A DNA stretch of 37,783 nucleotides from Nanohaloarchaea archaeon SW_4_43_9 (GCA_003009815.1 PXPD01000015.1:20652-58434), one strand, 5' to 3'; numbered from the stretch's first letter, positions 25,029-34,616 are shown. Notes: generated from the letters alone by a model not told the origin. Program-made: numbers and translations.

Positions 25029-25286
25029 ATGAATAACAAGAAATTCCACGAATATGTATACAGTGTAGAAAACTGGCTTGATGAACTTGTAATCGCATTT
25101 CTATCGTTCGGAGTAATAATAGTACTAGTTGATCTGCTAATGTTCCAGAGCCAGAGCTATTCATTTATCACACTTGGAGACGCCATCTTCCCATGGATCA
25201 CAATGGTTGCACTCATGATAATCGGGAGAGAACTCTGGCTTCTCAACAGAAATGTGAGAGAACACCTAGAGAGGACGGGTGAATAG
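25029..25286 (+). CDS. Small two-helix membrane protein of the pilus-like locus
   Basis: 85 residues from the ATG at 25029. GGAGG at 25016-25020 gives a ribosome-binding site eight bases upstream, which favours this start over a TTG six codons earlier. Helices at about 18-37 and 48-66 are separated by SQSYSFITLGDAIFPW; the C-terminus is charged (NVREHLERTGE). Probably cotranscribed with both neighbours. No family recognised. Confidence 0.62.
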   Translation: MNNKKFHEYVYSVENWLDELVIAFLSFGVIIVLVDLLMFQSQSYSFITLGDAIFPWITMVALMIIGRELWLLNRNVREHLERTGE

Positions 25287-25290
25287 TTAA

Positions 25291-25908
25291 GTGGCAGTAG
25301 CCGGCTTCAACCAGCTTCTGGAAACAATGGCCCGGATGGACTTCTTCACAGGAGTCCTGCCGTTTGTGCTAACCTATGTTGTTCTATATGCTGCCTTGAA
25401 GAAAGTGCCGGTTATAAGCGATCAGGATGATAAAAACTTCCCTGCTTTGGTAGCTATAATAGGAGCGTTCTTTGTAGCCCGGTTTATAGTTGTAAATCCT
25501 TTATACCAAGCATTCTTTGTAGAATATTTCGGAAAATTAGTTATCGGCCTCATGGGCTTTGTCGGATTACTGATCCTGCTGGCATTCACCGGGTATAACC
25601 TAGGTGAAAAAGGCGGCCTAAAGAGCCCTATGGTAGTGATGCTGATGGTAGCGGTAGCTGGATTGGCATTTGCAACTTCTGGAGGTTTAGGATTCAGGCT
25701 TCCTACTATTCAAGGATTGAACCTTCAGGCTTGGCTTACCTGGTTCTTCCAGTCAGGCGCTATCTGGATACTGGTTGTACTAGGATCTCTATGGTGGGTA
25801 TCAGGCAGTGATGATGGTAGCGATGGTAGTGGTCCGCCAGGATGGATGCTTCCATTCACTTCAAATGACTGGTGGAAAGATGCATTTGACGATGATAACG
25901 GAGGTTAA
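25291..25908 (+). CDS. Multi-pass membrane protein, first of a paralogous pair
   Basis: 205 residues from a GTG. MDFFTGVLPFVLTYVVLYAALKK begins the first helix, followed by helices at about 45-62, 78-98, 112-130 and 150-168. The tail is Gly/Asp-rich and acidic. The DFF-x-x-x-LPF-x-L-x-x-x-V-x-Y-x-A-L-x-K pattern recurs in the next gene, so the two are paralogues. Such proteins often sit near pilus genes in DPANN genomes as I recall; their role is unknown. A 4-base gap follows the gene ending at 25286. Confidence 0.62.
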   Translation: MAVAGFNQLLETMARMDFFTGVLPFVLTYVVLYAALKKVPVISDQDDKNFPALVAIIGAFFVARFIVVNPLYQAFFVEYFGKLVIGLMGFVGLLILLAFTGYNLGEKGGLKSPMVVMLMVAVAGLAFATSGGLGFRLPTIQGLNLQAWLTWFFQSGAIWILVVLGSLWWVSGSDDGSDGSGPPGWMLPFTSNDWWKDAFDDDNGG

Positions 25909-25914
25909 GTTTTA

Positions 25915-26433
25915 ATGGGAGCTTTCGAAGCGATTGTCGAGACCATGATGCAGGTCGATGTATTCCAGCTGTTCTTTCCCTGGCTACTGGTCTTGGCAGT
26001 GACATACGGAGCATTAGATAAGTATGACTGGTTTGAGGAAGATACTATCAATGCAGCTGTTGCTATGGCTGTTGCCTTTATTGCGATTGGAGGTCTATAC
26101 CTTTTTGTACCTGCAGGATTATTCCCACATTTCGCAGCTGCCATAGCTTTCGGAGCTTTCGGTATAATAGGATTGATGGTTCTCCTGGCGATAGCCGGTG
26201 TTGACCTAAATGAACTTGATAAGGAAAGTTCTGTCGCCAAACTTGCATTGGGAGGAGGAATTCTTGCCTTCACTGCTATCCTTCTGATTTATATTGAACT
26301 TCCAGTTTCGTTTGCCGATCTTTTACAGGGAGAATCCTTCGACGAGGTATTAATGCCGGTTTTGACAATGATATTCCTGCTTGCGATTGTAGCTATAATA
26401 ACTAAATCGGGAGAAGGAAGTGATGACGGTTAA
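25915..26433 (+). CDS. Multi-pass membrane protein, second of a paralogous pair
   Basis: 172 residues with about five helices. The N-terminus MMQVDVFQLFFPWLLVLAV, followed by GALDKYDWF, parallels the preceding gene (DFFTGVLPFVL...AALKK). It lacks that gene's long acidic tail but ends in GEGSDDG. GGAGGT lies about 10 bases upstream. Ends one base before the convergent coiled-coil gene. Confidence 0.62.
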   Translation: MGAFEAIVETMMQVDVFQLFFPWLLVLAVTYGALDKYDWFEEDTINAAVAMAVAFIAIGGLYLFVPAGLFPHFAAAIAFGAFGIIGLMVLLAIAGVDLNELDKESSVAKLALGGGILAFTAILLIYIELPVSFADLLQGESFDEVLMPVLTMIFLLAIVAIITKSGEGSDDG

Positions 26434-26434
26434 A

Positions 26435-27280
26435 CTACCAGTCTTCCATGTCAATGTCTTCAATATCGTCCTGATCGACATCTGAACTTGTCTCTATTCC
26501 TCTCTCGTGCTTTATTTCCTGTACTAGCTGGGTTAGGTCTCGGACATTGTCTACTAGTGAAGGTAGAACCTGCTGGAAAGCCTTTTCAAGTCCTCCGATC
26601 CTTGACTGGTATTCTTCTATATCACCTTCGATATCATCCATTTTTTGAATTACCTGTTTGTCGTCCTCGTCATCTCTTACTTCGAGGTCATGTATACGTT
26701 GTTCAAAGTCTTCCGCTCTTTCCTTAAGCGCATCTATCTCTGAGTATACGTTTTCGAACTCGTTTTCAACTCTTTCAAAGTTCTCTGCTACGATTGTCTC
26801 GATCAGTTCTTCAACATTTCCAGAGCTGTTGCCGGAGAGATTACCTTTTGGAGGAGGGTTAGCTGCAGGAGGACTTTGAGGTTGTGGCGCCTGATTCATT
26901 TCCGGATTCCCGGAATTGATCTCATTATTTTCCGGTCCCTGTGTCTCATTACTGAGTTCGTCGTTCGGCCCCATACTCTGATTGTTTTCCTGGTAAGGTG
27001 TCATTGGTTGTGGTCCTTCTTGTTCTGCTGTGGCAGATGTCTTCACTGCCTGGTTTATGGCTCCCTGAATCTCATCTCTGGAGTACTGTCCCTGTAGTTC
27101 CTGTCGGACTTCTTCCTCTGAATATCCTTGTTCGAAAAGATTTTCGACCGTTCTCTGTATCCCTGAGGAGCTAAAGTCTTGGAAATCGTTCTGCTGGTTC
27201 ACACCTGTTTCTTGTTTCTGTTTAACGTTTTCACTATCATTCTCGTTGCCTCTCAGTCTCCCGAATAGCTGGAATTTCAT
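26435..27280 (-). CDS. Cytoplasmic coiled-coil protein of the pilus-like locus (FlaC/D-like in shape)
   Basis: 281 residues, no signal or TM helix. A helical UBA-like or SHOCT-like segment (VENLFEQGYSEEEVRQELQ) at about 45-80 is followed by an Asn/Pro/Gln-rich linker (about 85-150) and a coiled coil with EELIETIVAENFERVE and LEKAFQQVLPSLVDNV toward the C-terminus. The tail is Asp/Glu-rich. This combination occurs in archaeal proteins encoded next to type IV pilus ATPases, and recalls the soluble archaellum ring proteins FlaC/D/E. The link is inference. It starts three bases after the stop of the upstream coiled-coil gene, so both form one operon. Confidence 0.6.
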   Translation of the reverse strand: MKFQLFGRLRGNENDSENVKQKQETGVNQQNDFQDFSSSGIQRTVENLFEQGYSEEEVRQELQGQYSRDEIQGAINQAVKTSATAEQEGPQPMTPYQENNQSMGPNDELSNETQGPENNEINSGNPEMNQAPQPQSPPAANPPPKGNLSGNSSGNVEELIETIVAENFERVENEFENVYSEIDALKERAEDFEQRIHDLEVRDDEDDKQVIQKMDDIEGDIEEYQSRIGGLEKAFQQVLPSLVDNVRDLTQLVQEIKHERGIETSSDVDQDDIEDIDMEDW

Positions 27281-27283
27281 ACT

Positions 27284-27802
27284 TTACCATTCCTCGTTAC
27301 TGTTTTGGAATCCTTTTTTATTATTTGATTGGGTTTTCCGCTGTTTATCCAGCTTTTTCTGTATTATTCTTTCAATCTTCTTTTCTGGTACCCCATTTTT
27401 CTCCTTGATCAGCTCTTTCACCTCTTTTTTTGTGGCAAAAGAAGACTGTATAGGGTTCATTAGATCCATGTAGTTCTCTATCTCATTTATCTGCTGTTCA
27501 GTTACGTACTTCTTCTTTTCCCGGTTAAGCTCCTTGATATCTACCTCCATGTTTGCCACCCTGTCTCTCACCCCTTCTAAATCATCTTCAAGCTCCTGCA
27601 TATCTTCTTGGAGAGCGTTAGTCTTATCAAGAAGCGAGTCGTCGAGAGTGTTGACTCTCGCTGTAAGGTTTCTTACCTTCTCTTCCAGGTCTCTGATCCT
27701 TCTGTTGAAGTCATTGACCCGGTTTACGATACGGTTTAACAGATCTTGCTGTGGCACATCTTTTATTGTAGCAAACCTTGAATAATAATGCTGGGATGAC
27801 AT
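27284..27802 (-). CDS. Small coiled-coil protein divergent from the pilus ATPase
   Basis: About 172 residues from the ATG at 27802 (MSSQHYYSRFATIKDVPQQ); a GTG at 27757 is an alternative. An almost continuous coiled coil (about 25-105: LEEKVRNLTARVNTLDDSL) is followed by a basic region (EIENYMDLMNPIQSSFATKKEV) and a Lys-rich tail (KKLDKQRKTQSNNKK). No membrane part. The start region overlaps the 5' end of the ATPase gene by a few bases, so the two promoters must interlock. It probably works with the larger coiled-coil partner downstream. Confidence 0.6.
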   Translation of the reverse strand: MSSQHYYSRFATIKDVPQQDLLNRIVNRVNDFNRRIRDLEEKVRNLTARVNTLDDSLLDKTNALQEDMQELEDDLEGVRDRVANMEVDIKELNREKKKYVTEQQINEIENYMDLMNPIQSSFATKKEVKELIKEKNGVPEKKIERIIQKKLDKQRKTQSNNKKGFQNSNEEW

Positions 27803-29983
27803 TACAGGACAAAGATGTTTTCGACTACGAGTACGATGATGAGAGCGGCACAATCGAGGTAAACATGCTTGGATCGATCTACGGAGCCTCTATAGAAGAT
27901 TATCCTGAGGTAATGTCCCGGGTCATCAACATCTTGCAGGAAGTGCCTGATGCATCTTCAGTAGTACTCTCTGAGTCCCGAGATTATGAGTACGATAAGG
28001 ACCAGGTGAGGATGTTGAAGGAGGTTTCAGAGGCTATAAGAGATATTTCATCACAGGGATATCTCTCGGAGAGTATCAGAACTGATAAATGTGAGAGCCT
28101 TTACCAAGACCATCTACCTGAAGTCCAGAGAATAGTTATCGATCAGTTAAGGAAAGATCCTGTTGGAGGCTATGTCGAACTGAAGAGAAAGGAGAGACAC
28201 CTCAAACAGGAGATGAACAAGTCATACCCACAGAAAAAACGGTGCCTGAAATACTTTATACAGGATGTAGTTAATCCGGTTAAGAAGAGGCTGGAGAAAT
28301 GTGAGATGATTGATCAGGCCCGGAGCGAGGAGTTTATAACCGGGCATCACGTCGGTGATAGAGAGGTTTACAGGGAGTTCTTCCATCCACTGGTACGTCC
28401 TAACTTCATGCTTACAAAGTTCATGTCACTCCCCCCGGAAAGAGGGGAGGAAATCGACCGCTACGAATCAAGAAACGATGTAGAGGTCTCGGTATACGAT
28501 GTTCCTGACCAGGTTCAGCCGGTTTATCACGTAAATCCGCCGGAGTTCAATCTTTCCGAGGAAAAGTACAGACTGCTTGACGCAGCGAGAAGATTCTTGG
28601 CTTCTCACCAGCCGGAGTCGGGAGAGTTCGCCCGGCCGGATAGAATGAGGCAGGTATTCCAGAACATCGGGAGAGATATGATCCGGGATATCGCCCAGCA
28701 GATGGATATACAGCTCCCAAGGGAAGAATCAGAACAGCTGACTTCAATACTTAACCGTTACACCTCCGGACTCGGAGTCTTGGAGCTACTCCTGTCTGAT
28801 CCAAAGATCCAGGATGTGTTTATCAACTCGCCGATCGGAAACGCACCTATCTATATCAAACATGAGGAATACGAGGAGTGTGAGACCAATCTAATCCCGA
28901 CAAAAGAGGAGGCGGAGTCGTGGGCTACACGTTTCAGCCCGGGTAGCGATAATACAGGAGAATCTGTCGCCGGAAGGACTAGCGTTCGCTTTTAGACGGC
29001 ACAGATCACGGGCCTGGACATTACCCCTGTTTATAAAACGCGATTTTATCAATCCGCTCGGTGCCGGCCTTCTATCTTTCATAGTAGATGGGAACAGAAG
29101 TGTGCTCTTTAGCGGGACGAGAGGTGCTGGCAAAACGTCCTTACTGTCTGCCTCTATGCTTGAGATACTGAAAAAAGAAAGGATAGTCACTGTAGAAGAC
29201 ACAAGAGAGATCCCGATCCGTCAGATGAAGGATCTAGGGTTTAATATCGAGTCTATGAAGTCCAGATCGGTTATAACACAGGTAGAGAATGAATTACCGG
29301 CCGAAGAGGCAATCAGGACATCTCTACGGCTAGGAGACTCAGCTCTTATTATTGGAGAAGTCAGATCTGATGAGGCTAAGACTCTGTATGAGGCTATGCG
29401 TGTTGGCGCCGTCGCTAACTTTGTCGGTGGAACCATCCACGGTGAATCAGCTTACTCCGTGTTTGACAGGGTTGTGAATGATCTGAATGTTCCGAAGACC
29501 TCTTTCAAGGCCACCGATATTATTGTCTCGGTTAACAAGATCAAGAGCCCTGATGGTCTGGAGACTTACAGACGGGTGACAGCTATTACAGAGGTCAGAA
29601 AGGACTGGACTGATGATCCGATGGAAGAAGATGCCTTTGTTGATCTCATGCGGTATGATTCCAATGAGGATAAGCTGGTTCCAACTGATACATTAAAAAA
29701 CGGAGAATCGGAGATACTGAACAGGATTGCAGAGAATATCAGGGAGTGGAAGAATGACTGGGAAGCTGTTTGGGGCAATATCAAGTTGAGAGAAAGAATG
29801 AAGAAGGAAATTGTCGATAAAGCGGAAGAAACAGGTAATGACGAGTTACTTGAAGCTGAGTTTGTTGTGAAGGCAAATCAGAAGTATCATATACTTGCGG
29901 AAAGAGTAAGTGAAGAGTACGGGCAACAGGATCCGGAAAGAATATTCGCTCGATGGCAGGAATGGCTTGAGCAGCAGGTGTAG
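27796..29983 (+). pseudogene. Type IV pilus/archaellum-type secretion ATPase (PilB/FlaI family), frame disrupted
   Basis: Powers assembly of pilin subunits. Two parts of one protein lie in different frames. The first, 27796-28995 (TTG at 27778 is an alternative start), covers the N-terminal domain and the start of the ATPase core (LEWLLSDPKIQDVFINSP-like). The second, open through 29983, includes SPEGLAFAFRRHR, Walker A (SGTRGAGKTSLL near 29110-29140), the Asp box VEDTREIP, Walker B (SALIIGEVRSDE), and the His box GGTIHGES. The second frame is coding-like already at VSARVAII (about 28930), but the family's SGRPLDEANPVLD motif is in no frame, so about 20 residues are missing. The break is a deletion (size 2 modulo 3, by inference about 60-70 bases), not one indel. 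Either the gene is inactive or the assembly is wrong here. Confidence 0.8.
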
Positions 29984-29986
29984 AAA

Positions 29987-32125
29987 ATGGATGAGAAGGA
30001 AAGAAACCGCCTGAAAGAAATTGTCGACGATCTCAACAAAGGTATGGAACTGCCTCCATACAATACCGGTTCTGAAAGAGGTTATTCCCGTGAGTATAAG
30101 GAGTACAAGAAAGAGGAGAAGGAAGATCAGAGACTTTCAAGATATGAAAGGCTTTGCATAAAATTTTCTGAAATACTTGATATTAGAGCAGGAGAAAGAA
30201 CTCAGGAAAAGCTTAGCCCGCCTCTGAGCTTGCTTAAATGGGATGTAACCCCGGGTATGGTGCTGTCGGCTGCTGTAGGCGTAAGCTTTTCTATGTTTGC
30301 CTTATGGGCGGTGCTCTTCCTCGTAAATATGCTTCTAGGTCCTTTAATACCGATTTCAATAATGGTGATAGCAGGGCTGATCGCTGTCGGTTCGGGAGCC
30401 TACATATACTACAAGCCGGTTTATGATGCCAAGAACAAGGTGATCAAAAGCAGTGGAGAGATGATTCTTTCCATACTTTATATGGTTATCTACATGCGTA
30501 GCTCACCAAATCTTGAGGGAGCGATACGTTTTGCAGGATTGAACCTTGAAGGACCTATTTCCAAGGATCTCAAAGGTATTCTCTGGGATGTGGAAGTTGG
30601 AAAGTTCAACAATATAGAGAAATCTCTAGAGAACTATACCCGGGCCTGGAAAAATTACAATGATGACTTTCTTGAATCCCTACAGCTTTTGAAGGCAGCT
30701 GTCAACGAGCCCAATAAGGAGAGAAGGGAGTCGCTGCTTCAGGACTCTATAGACCGTATTCTAGATGGAACACAGGAGAAGATGAAACACTATGCCCAGG
30801 GCCTGAAGACGCCGGTAATGATACTGAATGCTATGGGAGCAATGCTCCCGGTTCTCGGCATGATCATGCTTCCTCTTATTTCGGTGTTCATGGGTTCAAG
30901 TATAACCATCACACACCTGTTTCTAACCTTTAACATCATGCTTCCCGGCTTTCTCTACTGGTTCATGCAGAGGATTTTAAGCTCTCGTCCTCCAACCGTC
31001 AGCTCAAAACCGACAAGCGAGGAGAGCCTGCCAACCCGTGGAAAATACCTGATAGAATCGCTTAATATAGAGATTCCGACCTGGCCAATAGGGCTGGGCA
31101 TATTCATGTTCATCGGTTTTTACGGGATTGTCGGCTACCTGATATTTCCGTACACCTATCCATTAAGTGAAGGAGCCCAGGAAGCTTCAATACCGGTTAT
31201 TCTCGGAGGATCTGATGGTGCCTCACCGCTCGCAATGCTGATGAGGAGCCTGAGCATAACCTCCGGTCTGGGACTGGGAATAGGGACGGCGCTGATCCTG
31301 GGCAACAAGAAAAGGAAGAAGGCGGAGGAGAATCTTAGGAAGATCGAGCAGCAGTTCCCGACCGCTCTTTTCCAGCTGGGCAACAAGATTTCCGGTGGAA
31401 CACCGATTGAACTGGCGCTGGAGGAAGCAGCGGAATCGACCTCTGATCTGGAGATTTCCGATCTGTTCAAAGAGTCTTCACGGAATATAAGGGATATGGG
31501 AATGACTTTTGAAAAATCCATATTTGACGAAAGCTACGGCTCGTTGAGAAACTTTCCATCACAGATGATTCACACAGTGATGAAGGCAATACTCAAATCT
31601 TCTGATAAAGGCACACACATGGCTTCAATGGCGATGATGACAATCTCAAAATACCTTGATAATATTCACAAGACGCAGGAAAGACTAAACGATCTGATGG
31701 AGGATACTACCACGACCATTCTGATGCTTGCATATCTTCTGGCACCGATTGTTTCAGGAATAGCCGTGGGAATGTCACAGACAATAATCACGGCAATGTA
31801 CGAGCTCAGCAACTCATTCTCAGAGATAGAAGGAGAGATAGGTGGTTCACAATCAGGAGTCTCGGAACCAGGTTTCACAGGTATACTCGGCAATCTTGAT
31901 ACAGCTATCCCCCCTGAAGTACTGCAGTTCGTGGTAGGTATCTACCTTATACAGCTACTGTTCATACTTGGAACCTTCTACATGAAAATCCGGGAAGGAG
32001 AAAACAAAACCTACAGAAATATGTTCATAGGGAAGATACTTATTTCAGGAATGATATTCTACAGTTTAAGTCTGATCATAGTATCAGTCCTATTTGGAAG
32101 TATTGTACAAGGTGTCCCAACATAA
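29987..32125 (+). CDS. Pilus membrane platform protein (FlaJ/TadC/PilC family)
   Basis: 712 residues with two T2SSF-type domains, the arrangement of archaeal FlaJ/PilC homologues. A charged N-terminus (about 1-75) precedes helices at about 93-113 and 118-135, the first domain at about 150-270, helices at about 280-320, 360-380 and 420-445, the second domain (QQFPTALFQLGNKISGGTPI to KYLDNIHKTQERL) at about 455-570, and C-terminal helices at about 580-600 and 645-710. It recruits the ATPase to the membrane. Three bases separate it from the ATPase gene, so the pair is an operon, and its reading frame is intact. Confidence 0.88.
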   Translation: MDEKERNRLKEIVDDLNKGMELPPYNTGSERGYSREYKEYKKEEKEDQRLSRYERLCIKFSEILDIRAGERTQEKLSPPLSLLKWDVTPGMVLSAAVGVSFSMFALWAVLFLVNMLLGPLIPISIMVIAGLIAVGSGAYIYYKPVYDAKNKVIKSSGEMILSILYMVIYMRSSPNLEGAIRFAGLNLEGPISKDLKGILWDVEVGKFNNIEKSLENYTRAWKNYNDDFLESLQLLKAAVNEPNKERRESLLQDSIDRILDGTQEKMKHYAQGLKTPVMILNAMGAMLPVLGMIMLPLISVFMGSSITITHLFLTFNIMLPGFLYWFMQRILSSRPPTVSSKPTSEESLPTRGKYLIESLNIEIPTWPIGLGIFMFIGFYGIVGYLIFPYTYPLSEGAQEASIPVILGGSDGASPLAMLMRSLSITSGLGLGIGTALILGNKKRKKAEENLRKIEQQFPTALFQLGNKISGGTPIELALEEAAESTSDLEISDLFKESSRNIRDMGMTFEKSIFDESYGSLRNFPSQMIHTVMKAILKSSDKGTHMASMAMMTISKYLDNIHKTQERLNDLMEDTTTTILMLAYLLAPIVSGIAVGMSQTIITAMYELSNSFSEIEGEIGGSQSGVSEPGFTGILGNLDTAIPPEVLQFVVGIYLIQLLFILGTFYMKIREGENKTYRNMFIGKILISGMIFYSLSLIIVSVLFGSIVQGVPT

Positions 32126-32238
32126 TGCCAAAACATGAAGGAAGACTGTCCAGTTTTATTTTATATGAGATAGGTCTAGCGGTCATAATACTAGGAACAC
32201 TACTAATAATCTGGTCGAAAGGGGTTATACCTTCATGA
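32125..32238 (+). CDS. Tiny single-TM protein of the pilus locus
   Basis: 37 residues (MPKHEGRLSSFILYEIG, then a hydrophobic helix about 17-30 and WSKGVIPS). It starts in a TAATG overlap with the platform gene and ends in ATGA with the next gene, so translation is coupled. Short but kept between overlapping neighbours, which favours a real gene. Confidence 0.6.
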   Translation: MPKHEGRLSSFILYEIGLAVIILGTLLIIWSKGVIPS

Positions 32239-32411
32239 AAGGGGCATCAATGAACTTCGTAGTAGGACTAGTAATCGCATTATTCATGTTCGGCATACTG
32301 GCAGCCATAATAACAACAACAATATTCGACGCACAGGGAGCAGCTCAGGGCTGCGGACCAATAGCAAACCTAATATCCGACGTATCAGGAGGAACAATCC
32401 AAACCTGCTAA
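32235..32411 (+). CDS. Small pilin-like protein
   Basis: 58 residues: MKG, then ASMNFVVGLVIALFMFGILAAI and a polar tail with two Cys residues (CGPIANL... and a C-terminal Cys). MKG followed by a hydrophobic helix fits an archaeal class III (prepilin peptidase) signal with cleavage after Gly3. A-ending codons dominate here and in the downstream start, as in the high-expression genes. Candidate major or minor pilin; the tail is very short for a pilin. Confidence 0.6.
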   Translation: MKGASMNFVVGLVIALFMFGILAAIITTTIFDAQGAAQGCGPIANLISDVSGGTIQTC

Positions 32412-32415
32412 CACA

Positions 32416-34358
32416 ATGTCATCAACAGTAAACTCAACGGTATTCAAAATTTTTCTACCAGTCCTAATAGGCCTAGCCATATTCGCAACACTTGACTCCA
32501 TCAAAGTAAACTCACTTGATCCCAGCGTGAATAGCCTAGAAAGCGCATTAAACTCAATGGACAGAAGTATGACTATCGGAGATATTTATACCACAGATAA
32601 AGAAGAAGATGAAAAACAACTTTTGAAAGAAAAATCAAAGGAGAAATCAAAACAGGAAGTAAGAGAGGCAATCCTAATAAATATCGTAATGGCTCAAAAC
32701 TGTGATCTGGTTACTTCCTTGAACGAAGCAGAATGGAAGAACCTAGGACCTGACGCCTCTAATAATCCAGATACTGTGTATATAGATTATAATCCAGACA
32801 GTTTCAAAAATTATGAACCATTTATGATAACAAAAGATGAAGGTGAAGCACCTATTACCTGTGTAGGCGCCGAATCCCCTACAGAGATTGTAAAACCTCC
32901 TCTTCAAAACTTTAGATCGGGTCCGGATGAAGCTACTCAAACTAACGATATGGAAGGGAAATTTGGAAGAATAAATTTTGAAGTGGAGAATACTCTAGAA
33001 TTCGAGAATCCTAGAGTAGGAGCCACAGCAATTTAAAAAACTTTCCTGACTTTTGGAGGGTTGATCGCGTAGTTACGATGGTGCCGGACGGCTTAAGAAA
33101 AGTAGATGAGAAATTTATTGGTGACGATTGTGATTCTCTGGGACCCGATTATCATAAAAAAAGCCAAGCCATTCTCGATAAGGATGTAGAAGATAATGGA
33201 TTCGGCACCACAAAATCTACAAACATTAACGTATATGGAGGAAATGGATTGATTTACGCTTTCAGAGTCAGAATGCAAAATGTTCCGATCGTTAAGGAAG
33301 GCTATACAGGTCCAAAAAAAGATTTTGAGAATGGATTGTGTACTGAAGGTAAGAGTTCTGAGATAAAGGACTTCCTCATGGATTATTCTGAGGATCCTTA
33401 CGGAAATAGCAAAGCTGCCCGATATGTTTTGTGTGAGAACGCTACGGGATATATACAGTCAAATGCAGGTAAAATAGATAATACAGGGGAATCTAATGTA
33501 GACAAATTTGATTTTTCGGGAGGATACGGCACAGAAATTGTTTTTCCAAAACTATTAATTAGGCAGAATCCCGATGATTGCTTGAATAAAGGCTCAGAAA
33601 GCGACTTTGTAGATTATAGATTAAATGGAGATAGATGCTCTACAGAAGAAGTTCTCAAAGGCGAAGAAGGATCTGCACCTGTGACCAAAAATTGGAATGG
33701 TCTTGAGGTTGAGTGCGGTGTAAAGAAGGAAACGATCATACAGAACCACAATAATGGGAGATTCAGTTTCTACAATACAGGTTGGTTTAAAACAGGAGGA
33801 AACTTGGATGGTGATATTAAAGGGGCGGAGCCTCTTTATGAGGTTGAAAATGGTGAGGATGGTGGAGAACCTCCTGTGGCCGAAAATGCGAAGGGCGATC
33901 TAATGGTCAGGTTTTACGACCAGTCTGGTGCTAGATTGACTTATGACTTAAGATCATATTCTGTAGAGGAAGTTGATCTTAACTTTGAAACAAAAGGAAA
34001 TATGAATGTATATCTAAAGCAGGATGAAGATAATCAAATCCAATTGAGAATTAAAAGAACCGACAATGAAGAAACAGGAAAAGCCGATTATGAATTTAAA
34101 GTCTTAGAAGATGAAACAACCGTATATTCGAAAGATAAGACCGTAAATCTTGAAGAAGGGAATCCATTTGATGTTTTTGTAGATCTTAAATACACAGATA
34201 ATAAGCTAGAGTGGACTATAGAAGAAGGAGATGGATCAGAGATAGTTGATGAGACGAAAGAAGTTTCTAGTATTGATGTTGATTATATTAAATTTAGAAC
34301 TTCAGGTGATCAAAATAATCGAGCAACAAAGCTTAATGAGGTCTCGATTCAAGAATGA
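32416..34358 (+). pseudogene. Large pilus-locus surface protein with a lectin-like C-terminal region; one apparent frameshift
   Basis: Two frames of one protein. The first (32416-33036) has a TM helix at about 10-27, a Lys/Glu-rich coil, and a Cys-containing exposed domain. It stops at a TAA just after GCA ATT. In the minus-one frame the sequence reads on (LKNFPDFWRVDRVVTMVPDG) into 33078-34358. Adding one T to the TTT at about 33031-33034 fuses them into about 647 residues. The C-terminal 170 residues (DLMVRFYDQSGARLTYD to FRTSGDQNNRATKLNEV) look like a LamG/concanavalin-type jelly roll, so it may be an adhesin. The next gene overlaps by 4 bases. Frameshift may be an error. Confidence 0.6.
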
Positions 34359-34573
34359 ATTTGTTGAAGAATTATTATCGTCATATTGAATTAAGTTTAA
34401 CTCGGCGTAAAGGAATGGATAAACCGATTTTTCTAGTAGCCTCTTTGACTCTGGCTATTATGTTTGTAATGGCTTATTATCTGGCAACTACCGGTTGGAT
34501 GGATGGTATAGGAGAGATGCTTAATAACATGGTTGAAGATTATCAACCGGATCCAGGTGGTTCCGGAGGATAG
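34355..34573 (+). CDS. Small prepilin-like protein
   Basis: 72 residues. A positive N-terminus (HIELSLTRRKG) and then MDKPIFLVASLTLAIMFVM is the archaeal class III signal layout: basic residues, Gly at the cleavage point, hydrophobic helix. The exposed part is only about 30 residues (DGIGEMLNNMVEDYQPDPG). ATGA overlap with the preceding protein. Confidence 0.6.
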   Translation: MNLLKNYYRHIELSLTRRKGMDKPIFLVASLTLAIMFVMAYYLATTGWMDGIGEMLNNMVEDYQPDPGGSGG

Positions 34574-34616
34574 GGGAATCCAAGTTTATTTATCCTAGCT
34601 TTGAATTCATTATTGT

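Noticed and set aside
28980..29100. Protein intron or intein in the ATPase gene
   Set aside because: Sequence is missing rather than added; there is no intein motif and no bulge-helix-bulge-like insert.
33020..33045. Programmed minus-one frameshift in the pilus-locus surface protein
   Set aside because: The A/T run looks slippery, but the zero-frame codons (GCA ATT TAA) do not fit a canonical slip heptamer and I see no strong downstream stem. A homopolymer error is simpler.
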